Under the pieces are notes generated by a model. It saw only the letters and a list, made by a program, of their open reading frames with translations. It made no database searches and had not been told where the DNA came from. Below, one piece after another: positions 32,501 through 43,304 of a DNA stretch of 64,000 bases (positions within the stretch are counted from its first letter, which is position 1; each line of letters starts with the position of its first letter). A program made the translations under genes and the position numbers. The stretch is from Palaemon carinicauda (Eukaryota > Arthropoda > Malacostraca > Decapoda > Palaemonidae). The stretch covers positions 210,362,570 to 210,426,569 of the forward strand of contig NC_090725.1 of NCBI RefSeq assembly GCF_036898095.1, written 5' to 3'.

Positions 32501-33418
32501 ACAGATCCAGTCATCGCCCCCTGTGAAGGCAAAGACACGATTCTGGATGAAGTGTTTGACGTTCGGAAGGCCCCTAAGACCAGTGCAGCTCTGCCCTGGT
32601 CTCGGGGGCTGAAGAGTGCCAGGGGTAGGGCCAACGCTCAGCTTGCACTTCTTGCCTCCTCCAGTCGTTCCACTGCCGGGAACAAGCTCATCCCTCCTCC
32701 TCGCCTCCAGCAGAGGAGGTATTTCGAGATCCTGGGTGAGCACAACCTCGCTCTTCCTCTCCATCACTCTGTGGAGGAGCTGGCGAAGGGAGTTCCCCTT
32801 GAGAAACTCTCTGCCCGGCAGGTGTCGTTCTCGGCGGCAGAGATCCTTAACCACGAGAAGGTCTCTAAGTGTGCCATGCAGGCCACTTCGTGGCTGGATT
32901 TCTGGCTAGGATCTCTGGGCATCCTATTGCGATCGGAGGACTTGTCCAAGGAGACCAATAGGAAGGCCCTGGAGACCTTCTTGCTCTCGGGCACCCGCTC
33001 CATCGAGTTTTTGGCGCACCAGGTTACCACTCTGTGGGCCAACTCGGTGTTGAAGCGTCGCGATGCTGTGTCCGAGAGATTCCATCCGAAGGTCCCCGCC
33101 GTAGATGTGTGTAGGCTCCGACATGCTTCCCTTCTGGGGGAGAGCCTGTTTGTGCCTCAAGACATGGAGCGAACAGCTGAGAGTTGGAGGAAATCCAGCA
33201 TGGACTCCCTCCTCCACAGGGCCCTTACAACTCGGCCCTATAAGCCTCCAGCCCCGCTACAACAGCAGCAACAGCCTCGTAAGGCTCCCAAACAGGCACT
33301 GGCAGCTAAGAAAGTGGTGTCTAAGCCTCAGCCCTTTCCAGCCAAGGTCAAGAGGGGCGGTAAGTCCTCCAGGGGAGGCAAGACTCCTAGGGGTGGCGGC
33401 CGCGGCCGCAAGCCCTAG
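29507..33418 (+). pseudogene. gag-like ORF1 of DIRS C, frameshifted
   Basis: It begins MRTCPGVAGRPCGTFMSDVN, with later Cys pairs CPQC and CHEC, a putative zinc motif like A's. A frameshift near 29640 moves the reading to WERFGRRRKKKSKRDRSPPG. An open stretch to 30509 ends in a stop, followed by a long Ser-Pro-Ala-Arg repeat region (30558-31730) broken by two or more frameshifts, then a long open part 31913-33418. The last part holds the conserved gag C-terminal region (blocks RGRANAQLALLASSSRSTAG, SWLDFWLGSLGILLRSEDLS, WANSVLKRRDAV) and ends with a Gln run and a basic Gly/Lys/Arg tail (KRGGKSSRGGKTPRGGGRGR). At least four frameshifts show that this copy is dead for gag. Confidence 0.85.
30558..31730 (+). 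repeat. Tandem Ser-Pro-Ala-Arg coding repeat of DIRS C gag
   Basis: Many units of about 18 bp, of the type CGCTCTCCTGCTCGTCAG, giving RSPARQ-like hexapeptides; further right they become 30-bp-class units with HRSPARHAAH-like phrases and RDHSPSRD. The composition recalls arginine-serine domains of RNA-binding proteins. Both strands stay open over long stretches because of the periodic codons. Confidence 0.93.
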
Positions 33419-35245
33419 GGGTGGCAGTCCCCCTGCATGTCCACCTGTGGGGGAATGCCTTCAGCGTTGCGTCCGCAGGTGGCAGCAACACGGGGCCGAT
33501 GCTTGGACGGTCTCTGTGATCGGCCAAGGTTATCGCGTCTCGTTCACAACATCTCAACCTCCCCTGACAGCGAATCCAGTGTCGTTGAGCTCCTATGCCA
33601 CGGGATCGGCAAAGGGGCTGGCCCTTTAGGCCGAAGTCGAGACCATGCTCGAGAAGGGTGCTCTCCAGGAGGTCGTGGACGGCTCCCCAGGCTTCTTCAG
33701 TCGACTCTTTCTTGTAGAGAAGGCTACTGGAGGCTGGAGACCCGTCATCGATCTCTCAGCTCTGAACAGGTTTGTCAAACAAACCCGGTTCAGCATGGAG
33801 ACAGCAGACACGGTCAGACTTGCGGTGAGACCACAAGACTTCATGTGTACACTGGATCTAAAGGACGCGTACTTCCAGATCCCAATCCATCCGTCTTCCA
33901 GGAAGTACCTGAGATTCTGCCTAGACAACAAGATCTACCAGTTCAAGGTGCTGTGTTTCGGTCTCTCCACGGCTCCTCATGTGTTCACCAGAGTGTTCAC
34001 CCTGATTTCATCTTGGGCGCACAGGAACGGCATTCGTCTCCTTCGTTACCTGGACGATTGGCTGATCCTAGCAGACTCGGAGTCGACCCTTCTTTGGCAC
34101 CGAGACAGGCTTCTGGATCTTTGCCAGGATCTGGGTATCGTGGTAAACCTCGAGAAGTCCTCTCTGCAGCCGTCCCAACGACTGGTTTATCTAGGCATGC
34201 TAATAGACACCAATCTCCACAAAGCCTTTCCATCAGACGACCGGATAGCAAGGCTGAGGAGGGTGGCAGAACCCTTCCTCAGGCGAAAAGAACTCCCCGC
34301 CCAATCGTGGTTACATCTCTTAGGCCACCTATCCTCCCTGGCCCATCTGGTTCCAAACAGCCGCCTCAGGATGAGATCCCTTCAATGGCGGCTCAAGTCC
34401 CGGTGGAATCAAGGATCCGATTCCCCGGACATTCTGATCCCAATGGGGTCTCTGGAACAGACGGACTTGCGGTGGTGGCTGGCCGACGAGAACCTGCGGA
34501 AGGGAGTGAGTCTTCTCGTCCTCCCCCCGGAATTGACTCTGTTTTCGGACGCGTCAAAAGAAGGGTGGGGGCGCACGTTCTGAACCAGAGGGCCTCAGGC
34601 CTTTGGTCAGAATCAGAAAAGTGCCTACACATCAACCTGCTAGAATTGAAGGCTGTCTTTCTGGCTCTTCAGCAGTTCCAACGGTCCCTGGCGGGTCACT
34701 CCGTGGTGGTGATGAGCGACAACACCACGGTAGTGGCTTATATCAACAAGCAGGGAGGCACTTTTTCGCAACAGCTATCCCATCTTGCAGTAGAGACTCT
34801 GAGGTGGACCGAGACCCACTCGATAACACTGTCAGCTCGCTTCATTCCTGGCAAGAGGAATGTGCTCGCCGACAGTCTGAGCAGGGCTTCGCAGATAGTG
34901 AGTACCGAGTGGTCTTTGGATCCTCAGATAGCCAACAAAGTCCTGACTTTGTGGGGTTCCCCGACTGTGGACTTGTTCACGACAGCCTTGAACTTAGAGC
35001 TGCCCCTGTACTGTTCACCAGTCCCGGACCCCAAGGCACTCTGGCAAGATGCTTTCCAACAACGGTGGGACAACATCAACGTGTACGCCTTCCCACCGTT
35101 CTGTCTGATGAGAAGGGTGCTCAACAGGACCAGACTATCGGTCAACTGTTCCATGACTCTGGTAGCTCCGCTATGGCATCACGCGGAATGGTTTCCGGAC
35201 CTTCTGCAACTCCTGACGGATCTCCCAAGGGAGCTTCCTCCATGA
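33417..35245 (+). pseudogene. RT, RNase H and methyltransferase-position ORF2 of DIRS C
   Basis: The start ECLQRCVRRWQQHGADAW lies one frame off the gag end. A TAG at 33627-33629 is probably a mutated Gln. RT is then open: GGWRPVIDLSALNRFV, TLDLKDAYFQIPIHPSSR, VLCFGLSTAPHVFTRVF and the catalytic box YLDDW. RNase H begins LTLFSDASKEGWG; here a one-base loss in a G run (about 34568) shifts the frame, and the rest (WSESEKCLHINLLELKAVFL, MSDNTTVVAYINKQGG, KRNVLADSLSR) continues in the frame ending at 35245. The last domain is VDLFTTALNLELPLYCSPVP, DAFQQRW and VYAFPPF. Two lesions only, so it is recently inactivated. Confidence 0.92.
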
Positions 35246-36321
35246 CACGAGCTTCTCAGACAACCCCACTCCGGCGTCCCTCACAGGGCCGTAGCCTCGC
35301 TTCGGCTTCACGCCTGGAGACTACCCAGCGTCTCCTCGCGGAGAGAGGCTTTTCGCAACAGGTTGCGGAGAGAATGTCTCGGCACCTGCGAAGGTCCTCT
35401 GAGGGAGTCTACCAAGCAAAGTGGAGAGTCTTTTGTGGTTGGTGTCGTGGAAGGGGTATCTCTCCACTCGATGCCACTATTCCTGCAATAGCGGACTTCC
35501 TCGTGTATCTGCGAGAAGAAATGCGCCTTTCTGTCTTGGCAGTGAAAGGCTATCGCTCAGCCTTAAGCTTGGCCTTCAGATTGAAGGGCGTGGATATTTC
35601 TTCATCGCTAGAGCTCTCTTTACTCATACGTAGCTATGAGCTTACCTGCCCCCCAGTCGGAAGTGAGACCCCCTCCTTGGAACGTGGTTCGAGTCCTCAG
35701 GTCTCTTTTAAGAGACCTCCCTTCGAGCCATTACGCCAGTCCTCCGATCGCCACCCGTCTTGGAAGACGGCTTTCCTACTCGCCTTGGCTTCGGCCAAGC
35801 GAGTTAGTGAACTTTATGGTCTCTCGTACGACATCGCCCATTCAAGGGGATGGGAGGAGGTAACGTTCAGGTTCGTCTCTGAGTTTGTGGCCAAGACTCA
35901 GAATCCTGGAGTGCCGGATCCTCGGTTCGACTCTTTTAGGATCGCGAGTCTCCGTTCTGTAACAAGCGACCCAGACCAGCTGCTACAATGTCCAGTGAGG
36001 TGTCTGAGGCACTACTTGAAGAGAACGGCTGCAGTCCGTCCTCATGTGCGAGCTTTGTTTGTGAGCACAGGCAGGACAAAGAGGAGGGTCACCAGGAACA
36101 CCATCTCAGCTTGGATTCGAAGGGTTATCCACCATGCCCTGAATCCTGACCCTCCTCCGTCACGTTGCCCTCGGGCCCACGATGTCAGGGGTATTGCTAC
36201 ATCCCTGGCCTTCAAGAGAAACTTCTCTGTGACGCAGGTACTTCAAGCTGGGGTCTGGAAGCGTCAAACGACCTTCACAGCCCACTACCTGCAAGACGTG
36301 ATCCACAGGAGCCTCGATTAG
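35173..36321 (+). CDS. Tyrosine recombinase ORF3 of DIRS C, intact (382 aa)
   Basis: It integrates the circular cDNA. The ATG at 35173 lies at the same place relative to ORF2 as in A, B and H and overlaps its end by 73 bases. Core-binding domain: GVYQAKWRVFCGWCRGRG and LAVKGYRSALSLAFRLKG. Catalytic residues: Arg210 in SAKRVSELYG, His336 and Arg339 in AHDVRGIATS, Tyr372 in FTAHYLQDV. Compared with A, an insert of about 10 residues follows the core-binding domain. The frame remains open far upstream (to 34603) over RNase H, but that part is a shadow. Confidence 0.94.
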   Translation: MASRGMVSGPSATPDGSPKGASSMTRASQTTPLRRPSQGRSLASASRLETTQRLLAERGFSQQVAERMSRHLRRSSEGVYQAKWRVFCGWCRGRGISPLDATIPAIADFLVYLREEMRLSVLAVKGYRSALSLAFRLKGVDISSSLELSLLIRSYELTCPPVGSETPSLERGSSPQVSFKRPPFEPLRQSSDRHPSWKTAFLLALASAKRVSELYGLSYDIAHSRGWEEVTFRFVSEFVAKTQNPGVPDPRFDSFRIASLRSVTSDPDQLLQCPVRCLRHYLKRTAAVRPHVRALFVSTGRTKRRVTRNTISAWIRRVIHHALNPDPPPSRCPRAHDVRGIATSLAFKRNFSVTQVLQAGVWKRQTTFTAHYLQDVIHRSLD

Positions 36322-36844
36322 TTTTCTATCGGCCCTGTGGTGGCTGCACAACAGTTGGTCTAACCTCAGGCTCCTTTTTGGACAAGTAGCAGTAGGTTGA
36401 GGGCGTTGTTACCCGGTCTTAGTCTGCGTGAATGAAAGAGTATGTCTGACCCTTACTTCTTTCTTCATTCTCCCCTCTCTTGGGGAAGCAGCATCCTGGT
36501 CCTCGCATAGCTGACCTCGCCCTCTGCAGGTAACCCATGCTTCTTTGTGCTCCTAGTATTAAGCTTAATACTGTTGCGTCTCCCATACCCTGACGAGGTG
36601 GTATGGGGAACGTCCTATCCTAGAATTCCTATCTGAAGGTCTCAAGGTCAACTTTATAGGACGAGTCACACTCTCCTCCTCACACTGCTTATGTAGGCCA
36701 CTCGTTCCTAGCGATGCTAGGAACTTGTGAGGTACAGGGGCTCCCTCTCTCTAGTGCTGCTCACTGAGGGATCGAGCCCCTGGGCAAGCCGAAGTCATTT
36801 AGGCTGGGGACTTTCCACCCTTCCTAAGGGGTAAGTCACCCTCT
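36322..36844 (+). other. 3' untranslated region of DIRS C
   Basis: No ORF. Phrases such as GTTACCCGGTCTTAGTCTGC and CTCCCCTCTCTTGGGG recur in L (about 38565-38630) and I (about 56890-56960), so this is a conserved non-coding part of the family. Confidence 0.8.
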
Positions 36845-36945
36845 GTAAATAGCGTGGTTTGTATTTCGGTTACGGAACAAATGACAAATTCGAAGATAAT
36901 TTGTATTTTTCCTAACCATACAAACCTTAGCTATTTACACATATG
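36845..36945. repeat. Internal complementary region (ICR) of DIRS C
   Basis: GTTTGTATTTCGGTTACGGAAC is split here as TGTATTTCGGTTACGGAAC, the reverse complement of the left tip 29195-29213. The following AAATGACAAATTCGAAGATA, then TTTTTCCTAACCATACAAAC, is the reverse complement of the right tip (about 37127-37177). The two meet at AAA, the predicted circle junction. Confidence 0.95.
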
Positions 36946-36949
36946 TGCC

Positions 36950-37177
36950 CGCCGTCCCTGACCCCCAAGTCAAGTCCTACCTCTAAGTGAAGTGAAGCAA
37001 GTCACCGGTGTGTGGAGGGGGGAAGGGTAGCAAGCTACCCTTCCCCACCCCCCGCTAATTAACCTGCGTTAAAACTATTGGCTCGTCATTTCAGCGGCGC
37101 TAAAAGGTAAACCCTCTGTAAATAGCTAAGGTTTGTATGGTTAGGAAAAATACAAATTATCTTCGAATTTGTCATTT
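36950..37177. repeat. Right inverted terminal repeat of DIRS C
   Basis: Inverted copy of the left ITR, with its own tip GTTTGTATGGTTAGGAAAAA to ATTTGTCATTT. Confidence 0.95.
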
Positions 37178-37567
37178 CAGGGCGGACTTAATTGTGGTGA
37201 TAGTACTAGTGGCTAGGCCTTTTTCGAACAGGGACCTGAAAAACGAAATGGCCAAGTTAGGGGTCATTTGAATAACGTCTGAATTCTTTAAGAATTCCGC
37301 TAGTTTCTTAACAGCCGAATCATATTGCCTAAGCGTTGAGTCCCTTTTGTTCGATTCAATAAAGAGGACATTGTCCGGATCGATATTTTCATCTTTATGG
37401 GCTGCAAATTTCATGAAATCCACAAAGTTAGGGTTTGTGCTATTCTTGAGGAAGCTGACACAGTCTGAGTTTGGACTACTTGTGTTAACTTGGGGTGTGG
37501 GATCCGTAAGGGGCGGAGTTTCAGCTCTATAATAAAAAAAAAATATGTTTTTTAATCTTACCTTCAA
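37178..37567 (-). pseudogene. Tyrosine recombinase of element D, N-terminal part
   Basis: Minus-strand frame ending TSTITTIKSAL exactly at the edge of C. It holds STLRQYDSAVKKLAEFLKNS and LAISFFRSLFEKGLATST, a SAM-like core-binding domain. The apparent first residues (before AETPPL) may not be coding: a donor-like AAGGTAAGATT and an acceptor-like TTTATTATAG lie 35 bp apart at 37561-37527. The continuation is 28466-29191. Confidence 0.82.
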
Positions 37568-37844
37568 ATGATAGGCTATTAATTCTGTAGTGCCAACTTC
37601 TTGACCTAAAAATAGACATATGAATTTTCCCTTGCTCTTTTCCCCATCATAGAACAGCTACATTATTGCTAACCTGCTTAGTCCCGAGATGTAAGTTGCG
37701 GGAAGCTGGTTCAGTAGTACCAACGAAAAATGTGAATCAAAATAACTATCTTGTCATCACAGTTTGTATATCTCTCACTCTCTATAGGGCTTTTTTTTAT
37801 ATATATAAAAGGTTTTCCTATTAGGATACAAGCCATTCATCATT
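37568..37844. other. No gene seen between D and L
   Basis: AT-rich; it may include the unrecognised left part of D. No motif supports a call. Confidence 0.45.
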
Positions 37845-37959
37845 TAACTAGGAGTATGATTTTAGTGGAAGCTGGAAAGGCTGTTAAATTCGTAATGAAG
37901 TAGTTAGCTACTGACAGGTTTAAAGGTCGCTCATGAATGCCAGAGGCAAGGACAGGACA

Positions 37960-38475
37960 GTGTCTCTCATTCGACATAGCCCATTTAAGAGGATAGTGGC
38001 AAGTAATGCTCAACTTCATTCTTGAGTTCATTGCCAGGACTCAGAATCCAACTGAAGTGGAGTGTAGGTTTGGGCCTTTCTGGATTTCGAGTCTCCGTCA
38101 TGTAACCAATGATCCTGATCAGTCGTTACTATGTCACGTGAGAGTGCTGAGGCGCTACCTCAAACAAACTACTGGAGCAGGCCCGAATGTCAAATGACTG
38201 TTTGTAAGCACTGGCAGGGTCAAGAGGAGAGTCACCGAGAATATATCAGCCTAGATTTGGCGGGTCATCAAACAGGTGTTGAATTCTAAATCTCCTCAGC
38301 GAGATTGTAGACTCAGAGCTCAAAATGTTAGGGGCATTACTATGTCCCTAGCATTGAAAAGGAACTACACTGGTGCAGGTCCTTCAATAAATGAATAGAA
38401 GCTTCAGTATAGCTTCATGACCCACTACTGTACCTGTAAGATGTATCCCACAGGAACCTGGATACATCCTCCATA
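37960..38475 (+). pseudogene. Tyrosine recombinase C-terminal remnant of L
   Basis: FILEFIARTQNPTEVECRFG and DQSLLCHVRVLRRYLKQT align with C's FVSEFVAKTQNPGVPDPRFD and LLQCPVRCLRHYLKRT. The HxxR box reads QNVR (His lost) in RAQNVRGITMSLALKRN, and the Tyr region is MTHYCTCKM. Stops are present, so it is dead. Confidence 0.82.
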
Positions 38476-39027
38476 GGTCCTTTGATGGCAGCACAAAAAG
38501 TGGTGTAAGCTACCTCAGCTCCCTTACAGGACAAGTAGCAGTTGGTCGAGGACAGACGTTACCCGGTGTTAGTCGGGAATGAATGGATAGAATGGCTAGC
38601 CTCTTCATCCTTTATCTTTCCCTCTCTTGGAGCACAGCTCTGGAGGACTCTTCAAGCTGGCCTACCTCTGACTGCAGGTAAAAATAATTTTCCTTGTGTA
38701 GCCTGAAATATGCGATATGTTTGTTATATCCCTGTACTCCCTGCGAGGGGGAGTCAGACAATGTCTAGGTTAAGCAGAGTAATGTTACCAACTCCAATAT
38801 CCTTACCTGGTCAAATCACAGTGCTTAGTTTCCACGCATTCATCACAATTACTCAGGCCGTCAACTCTCTTGCATAATAAAACGAGATTTCATGAGGTGT
38901 CAGGGTACCCTTCTCACACTTGTGCGAGCTCAGTTGTAACCAAAGTCAAGTTCCCAGCCAGTTGGGTTTCTGACCTACCCATCTAGGGGTGAGTCGCTTT
39001 AGTAAAGAGAGATAGGTTTTTATGTGG

Positions 39028-39277
39028 GAAGGAACAAATGACAAATTGGAAGTAATTTGTATTTTTCTTAACTATACAAACCTAAGCTCTTTACTCACAC
39101 TTGGCGCACCATCACCTATCCCTGGTAAGTCCTGTCTGCAATCAAAAGTGACATGATACTTAGGGTGAGTGGGTGCCTAATCCTCCCTGACTAGTGTTGG
39201 GTTGTTATACCTTACGTAAAAAGTTTTTGGCTAGTTTCCAGATATTCCAGCTTTGTAGTTAGGAAGAATACAAATTA
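39028..39277. repeat. ICR and right terminal repeat of DIRS L
   Basis: GGAACAAATGACAAATTGGA then AGTAATTTGTATTTTTCTTA is the ICR. The inverted right end GTAGTTAGGAAGAATACAAA (39256-39275) is cut by the Tigger insertion. Confidence 0.82.
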
Positions 39278-39671
39278 CAGTAGCACCTCAGGATACAAAA
39301 GTTTTTGTATACAAAAAACTAATGTATGAAAAGGCAAGCAAAAATTTTTTTTGCCTTGTATTACGAAAAAAAAAAATGTATACGAAACAAAATTCGTCCA
39401 AGTGCCTGAAAATTAATTTTAAAATTTGCATGCCGCACAAACTTCAAACTTGACACCGTTGTCCTGCTCCTGTTCTCCAGTTGGTTATCTCCTTACCCTG
39501 ATGCAAGTTTCTGCCATAAAATCCTGCTCTCCTAATGGCAAGCATCTACGTATCGACATCCCTCAATCACATTGGTTTGGTAACTCTATCGTTCAGATTT
39601 AATTGGTATTGGTGACTTCAATTTCGTACTTACAGTTTTCATGATTCTTTATTCAACCCGTAACTCTAGCC

Positions 39672-41204
39672 ATGGATCCCAAGAATGTTGCTGATGTTCA
39701 AGGAAAGAAGAAGAGGATGCTTTCTATGCAGACAAAGCTTGAGACAATCAAGAAGTATGAGAGTGGCATGCAGTTGAGTGTGATTGCTAAGGAGTATGAC
39801 CGAAATACGTCGACGATAGGCACCATCCATAAGCAGAAGGAAGCCATCAAAGCAGCAACTCCTTGTAAGGGCGTAACTGTCCTTTCTAGTAGGAGGAGCC
39901 ACGTCCACGATGAGATAGAGAGACTTCTTCTCCCTTGTATCAAGGACAAGAAAATCACTGGAGACACAATCATTGGGATCATAATCTGCCATGATGCCAG
40001 CACCATTTCTGGTGATCTCGTGCATGCTCCGGCCGAATACGATGCAGGAGAAGGGACATCGCAGTAGGTATCCCCAGAATTCAAGGCTCTACGCAGGTGG
40101 TTTGAGAAATTCAAGAGACGGACTGGCTTTCATTCGGTGGTGAGGCTGCGAGTTCAGGCACGAAAGTGACTGAAGCCTTTTTTGAGAAATTTGACAAGTT
40201 AACTCTCGAGGAAAGCTACGTTCCCCAGCAAGTCTTCAACTAGGACAAAACTGGGCTCTTTTGGAAAAAAAGCCTCGTTGGATCTATATCATGGTGGAAG
40301 AAAAGAAGCTGCCGAGTATAAGCTTATGAAGGACAGGCCTATTTTTGTACTCTGTGCCAATGCCAGTGGGGTTTGTGAGGTCAAGCCCCTACTGGTCTAT
40401 CATTCGGAGAGTCCTAGAGCCTTCAATGCCCATAAAGTGCTAAAGGATAAGCTTCCGGTGATGTGGAGAGTGAATGCAAAAGCCTGGGTAACGAGACATT
40501 TTTACATTGAGTGGGTAAACCCCTCTTTCGGTCCGACTGTTAAAAGTTATCTGGAAGAGAACCCCTCCCTCTGAAATGTCTGCTGGTGTGGACAATGCCC
40601 ATTCTCACCCTCCTGGCCTTGAGGATGAGATCCTCCTAAAATATTCTCTTTATCAAGGTTGTCTTTCTTCCACCTAAGACCACCCCTCTCCTCCAACCCA
40701 TGGATCAGCAAGTGATTTCTAATTTCAAGAAGCTCCATACAAAGTATCTCTTTAAGAGATGTTTCGAAATTACTGACTGCACAAACCTCACCCTTCATGA
40801 ATTTTGGAAGGAGCATTTTGATATTGGGATATGCCCCAGACTTCGATCAAGCTTAGCAAGAGGTTTTTGAGGCACATCTTCAATTCGACGTAGGTTTAGT
40901 TGAAGCCAAAACCATTGACGATCCTGAATCTATTCCGCAACCTGAAGTTGAGGAAATCTTTTCACTCGGGAGGTCCATGGAGCTGGTTGGCGATGAGGAC
41001 AACATCAATGAGCTTCTCGAGGAGCACCAAGATGAGCTTACGAAGGACTACCTGAAGGAGTTGGAGGCCATGCAACTGAATGTCATTCAGGAACAGTTCT
41101 TGGGTGATGAGGAGGAGGAAGAGGACATAGATATGACTATGACAATGGCAGAAATTAAGGAAAGTCTCTCTTATCATCATAAATTGGCAGATTTCACGGA
41201 ATAG
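39672..41204 (+). pseudogene. Tigger/jerky-like transposase, broken
   Basis: CENP-B/pogo family DDE transposase. The N-terminal helix-turn-helix is open from MDPKNVADVQGKKKRML through KYESGMQLSVIAKEYDRNTS and STIGTIHKQKEAI. The second DNA-binding part (RRWFEKFKRRTGF) and the catalytic domain follow with frameshifts: FNxDKTGLFWKK carries the first Asp region near 40240-40270, PIFVLCANASGVCEVKPLLV the core, and VDNAHSHP near 40590 is the second Asp block. The C-terminal DEEEEEDIDM tail ends at 41204. Several frameshifts and stops make it non-functional. Confidence 0.88.
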
Positions 41205-41809
41205 AAACACCCCAAAAAGGTTCACACAGGTCATTTTCATACACAATGTAATGACATTTGCCTGAATCATTTCATGAACATTTTAAAAAGTAGGCAGAAA
41301 CAAGCTTCATTGGATTGTTATATTTCAGTCCATTACTAAGGTAAGGGGAAGGTGAAGGACAAAGTGATCCGAAAAAACGTAGAAGTGGAAGTGAAGAAGA
41401 AAATGATGAAATTTAGAAAGTGTAAAATGTAAAGTGAAAAAAAAAAATAAAGAAAAGGAAAAAAAGAAATTAATTACGAGTGTTTTTTAAAATTAAGTTT
41501 TAATGTTTTCTGCCGTTTGCCCCTCTCCTCTACCCCCATTTTCACTTTCGGACATTGCCTCAGTCGAAAGGTAAAGTTCCATACTTTTGTATTTTCCATT
41601 TTTTATTGCATGTTCTAATATCTACTTCATTTACAGGTATTAATGGTTAGGTTAGGTGTATTGAATGATTAATATGTATTTGACTCTATTTCATAGTGGT
41701 TATAGCTTTATAATAAGATTTAATGTGATGTTTTTGTAAGGCTTGGAACGAATTAGGCGAATTACATGTAAAATTGACTTATTATACGAAAAAATCATTT
41801 TACGAAATC
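41205..41809. other. 3' untranslated part of the Tigger element
   Basis: AT-rich, no ORF. CGAAAAAATCATTTTACGAA near the end is part of the subterminal region. Confidence 0.6.
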
Positions 41810-41823
41810 CTCTCCAGAACGAA

Positions 41824-43304
41824 AGGATAAAACAGAGAATGCAGTCTTAGAAGTACACGGTGGTTTTAGAAGAGGTAGGGGTTGTATGAATCAGATTTTT
41901 ACAGTCAGGCAGATATGCAAGAAATATTTTGCAAAAGGTAAGGAGGTGTATGTTGCGTTTATGGATCTAGAGAAAGTGTATGATAGAGTTGATAGGGAAG
42001 CAATGTGGAATGTGATGTGGTTATATGGAGTTGGTGGAAGGTTGTTGCAAGCAGTGAAAAGTTTCTACAAAGGTAGTAAAGCGTGTGTCAAGATAGTAAA
42101 TGAAGTGAGCGATTGGTTTCCGGTGAGAGTGGGGCTGAGACAGGGATGTGTGATATCGCCGTGGTTGTTTAACTTGTATGTTGATGGAGTGGAGAGAGAG
42201 GTGAATGCTCGAGTGCTTGGACGAGGATTGAAGCTGGTAGGCGAGAAAGACCATGAATGGGAGGTAAATCAGTTGTTGTTTGCGGATGATACTGTACTGG
42301 TTGCAGTCGCGGAAGAGAAGCTTGGCCGATTAGTGACAGAATTTGGAAGGGTGTGTGAGAGGAGGAAGTTGAGAGTTAATGTGGGTAAGAGTAAGGTTAT
42401 GAGATGTACGAGAAGGGAAGGTGGTGCGAGGTTGAATGTCATGTTAAATGGAGAGGTACTTGAGGAGGTGGATCAGTTTAAGTACTTGGGGTCTGTTGTT
42501 GCAGCAAATGGTGGAATGGAAGCAGATGTATGTCAGAGAGTGAATGAAGGATGCAAAGTGTTGGGGGCAGTTAAGGGAGTAGTAAAAAATAGAGGGTTGG
42601 GCATGAATGTAAAGAGAGTTCTGTATGTGAAAGTGATTGTACCAACTGTGATGTATGGATCAGAGTTGTGGGGAATGAAAGTGACGGAGAGACTGAAATT
42701 GAATGTGTTTGAGATGAAGTGTCTAAGGAGTATGGCTGGTGTATCTTGAGTAGATAGGGTTAGGAACGAAGTAGTGAGGGTGAGAACGGGTGTAAGAAAT
42801 GAGTTAACAGCTAGAGTGGATATGAATGTGTTGAGGTGGTTTGGCCATGTTGAGAGAATGGAAAATGGCTGTCTGCTAAAGAAGGTGATGAGTGCAAGAG
42901 TTGATGGGAGAAGTAGAAGAGGAAGGCCAAGGTTTGGGTGGATGGATGGAGTGAAGGAAGCTCTGGGTGATAGAAGGATAGATGTGAGAGAGGCAAGAGA
43001 GCGTGCTAGAAATAGGAATGAATGGCGAGCGATTGTGACGCAGTTCCGGTAGGCCCTGCTGCTTCCTCCAGTGACTTAGATGACTGCGGAGGTAGCAGCA
43101 GTAGGGGATTCAATGTTATGAAGCTTCATCTGTTGTGGATAACGGGGAGGGTGGGCTGTGGCACCCCTAGCATTATCAGCCGAACTCGGTTGAGTCCCTT
43201 GTCAGGCTGGGAGGAAGGTAGAGAGGAGACATCCCCTTTTCTGTTTCATTTATTTGATGTCGGCTACCCCCCAAAATTGGGGGAAGTGCCTTGGTATATG
43301 TATG
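41824..43304 (+). mobile_element. LINE (non-LTR retrotransposon), 5'-truncated, with target duplication
   Basis: It is flanked by CTCTCCAGAACGAA (41810-41823) and CTCTCTGGAACGAA (43305-43318), an imperfect 14-bp target-site duplication. It starts inside RT, as 5'-truncated LINE copies do. No poly(A) tail is present; the 3' end is about 250 bp of untranslated sequence after the stop at 43052. Confidence 0.92.
41826..43052 (+). pseudogene. LINE reverse transcriptase and C-terminal domain, one stop
   Basis: Target-primed reverse transcriptase. Blocks seen: AFMDLEKVYDRVDREAMWNV (first catalytic Asp), VRVGLRQGCVISPWLFNLYV, LLFADDTVLVA (the FADD box), VGKSKVMRC, FKYLGSVV, and VMYGSELWGM. After a single TGA at 42747-42749 (probably a mutated Arg codon) the same frame continues VRNEVVRVRTGVRNELTARV, WFGHVERM and RGRPRFGWMDGVKEALGDRR, ending at 43052. 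The endonuclease and RT start are lost by truncation. Confidence 0.93.

Larger units (their letters stand above)
29192..37177 (+). mobile_element. DIRS-type retrotransposon C, full length (about 8.0 kb)
   Basis: Left ITR 29192-29390, gag 29507-33418, RT/RNase H ORF 33417-35245, tyrosine recombinase 35173-36321, ICR 36845-36945, right ITR about 36950-37177. TTT lies at both edges (29192-29194 and 37175-37177). Removal restores the open frame of element D exactly. Gag is broken by frameshifts and the RT ORF by a stop and a frameshift; the recombinase is intact. Confidence 0.95.
37845..39278 (+). mobile_element. DIRS fragment L, internally deleted
   Basis: A left-end sequence (GGAGTATGATTTTAGTGGAA, about 37849) is followed, with gag, RT and RNase H deleted, by a decayed recombinase C-terminus, a 3' UTR like C's, an ICR (39028-39085) and most of the right ITR. 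The right ITR is cut at TA (39277-39278) by a Tigger element and its tip resumes at about 43349 (TACTTCCATATTTG). Confidence 0.82.
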
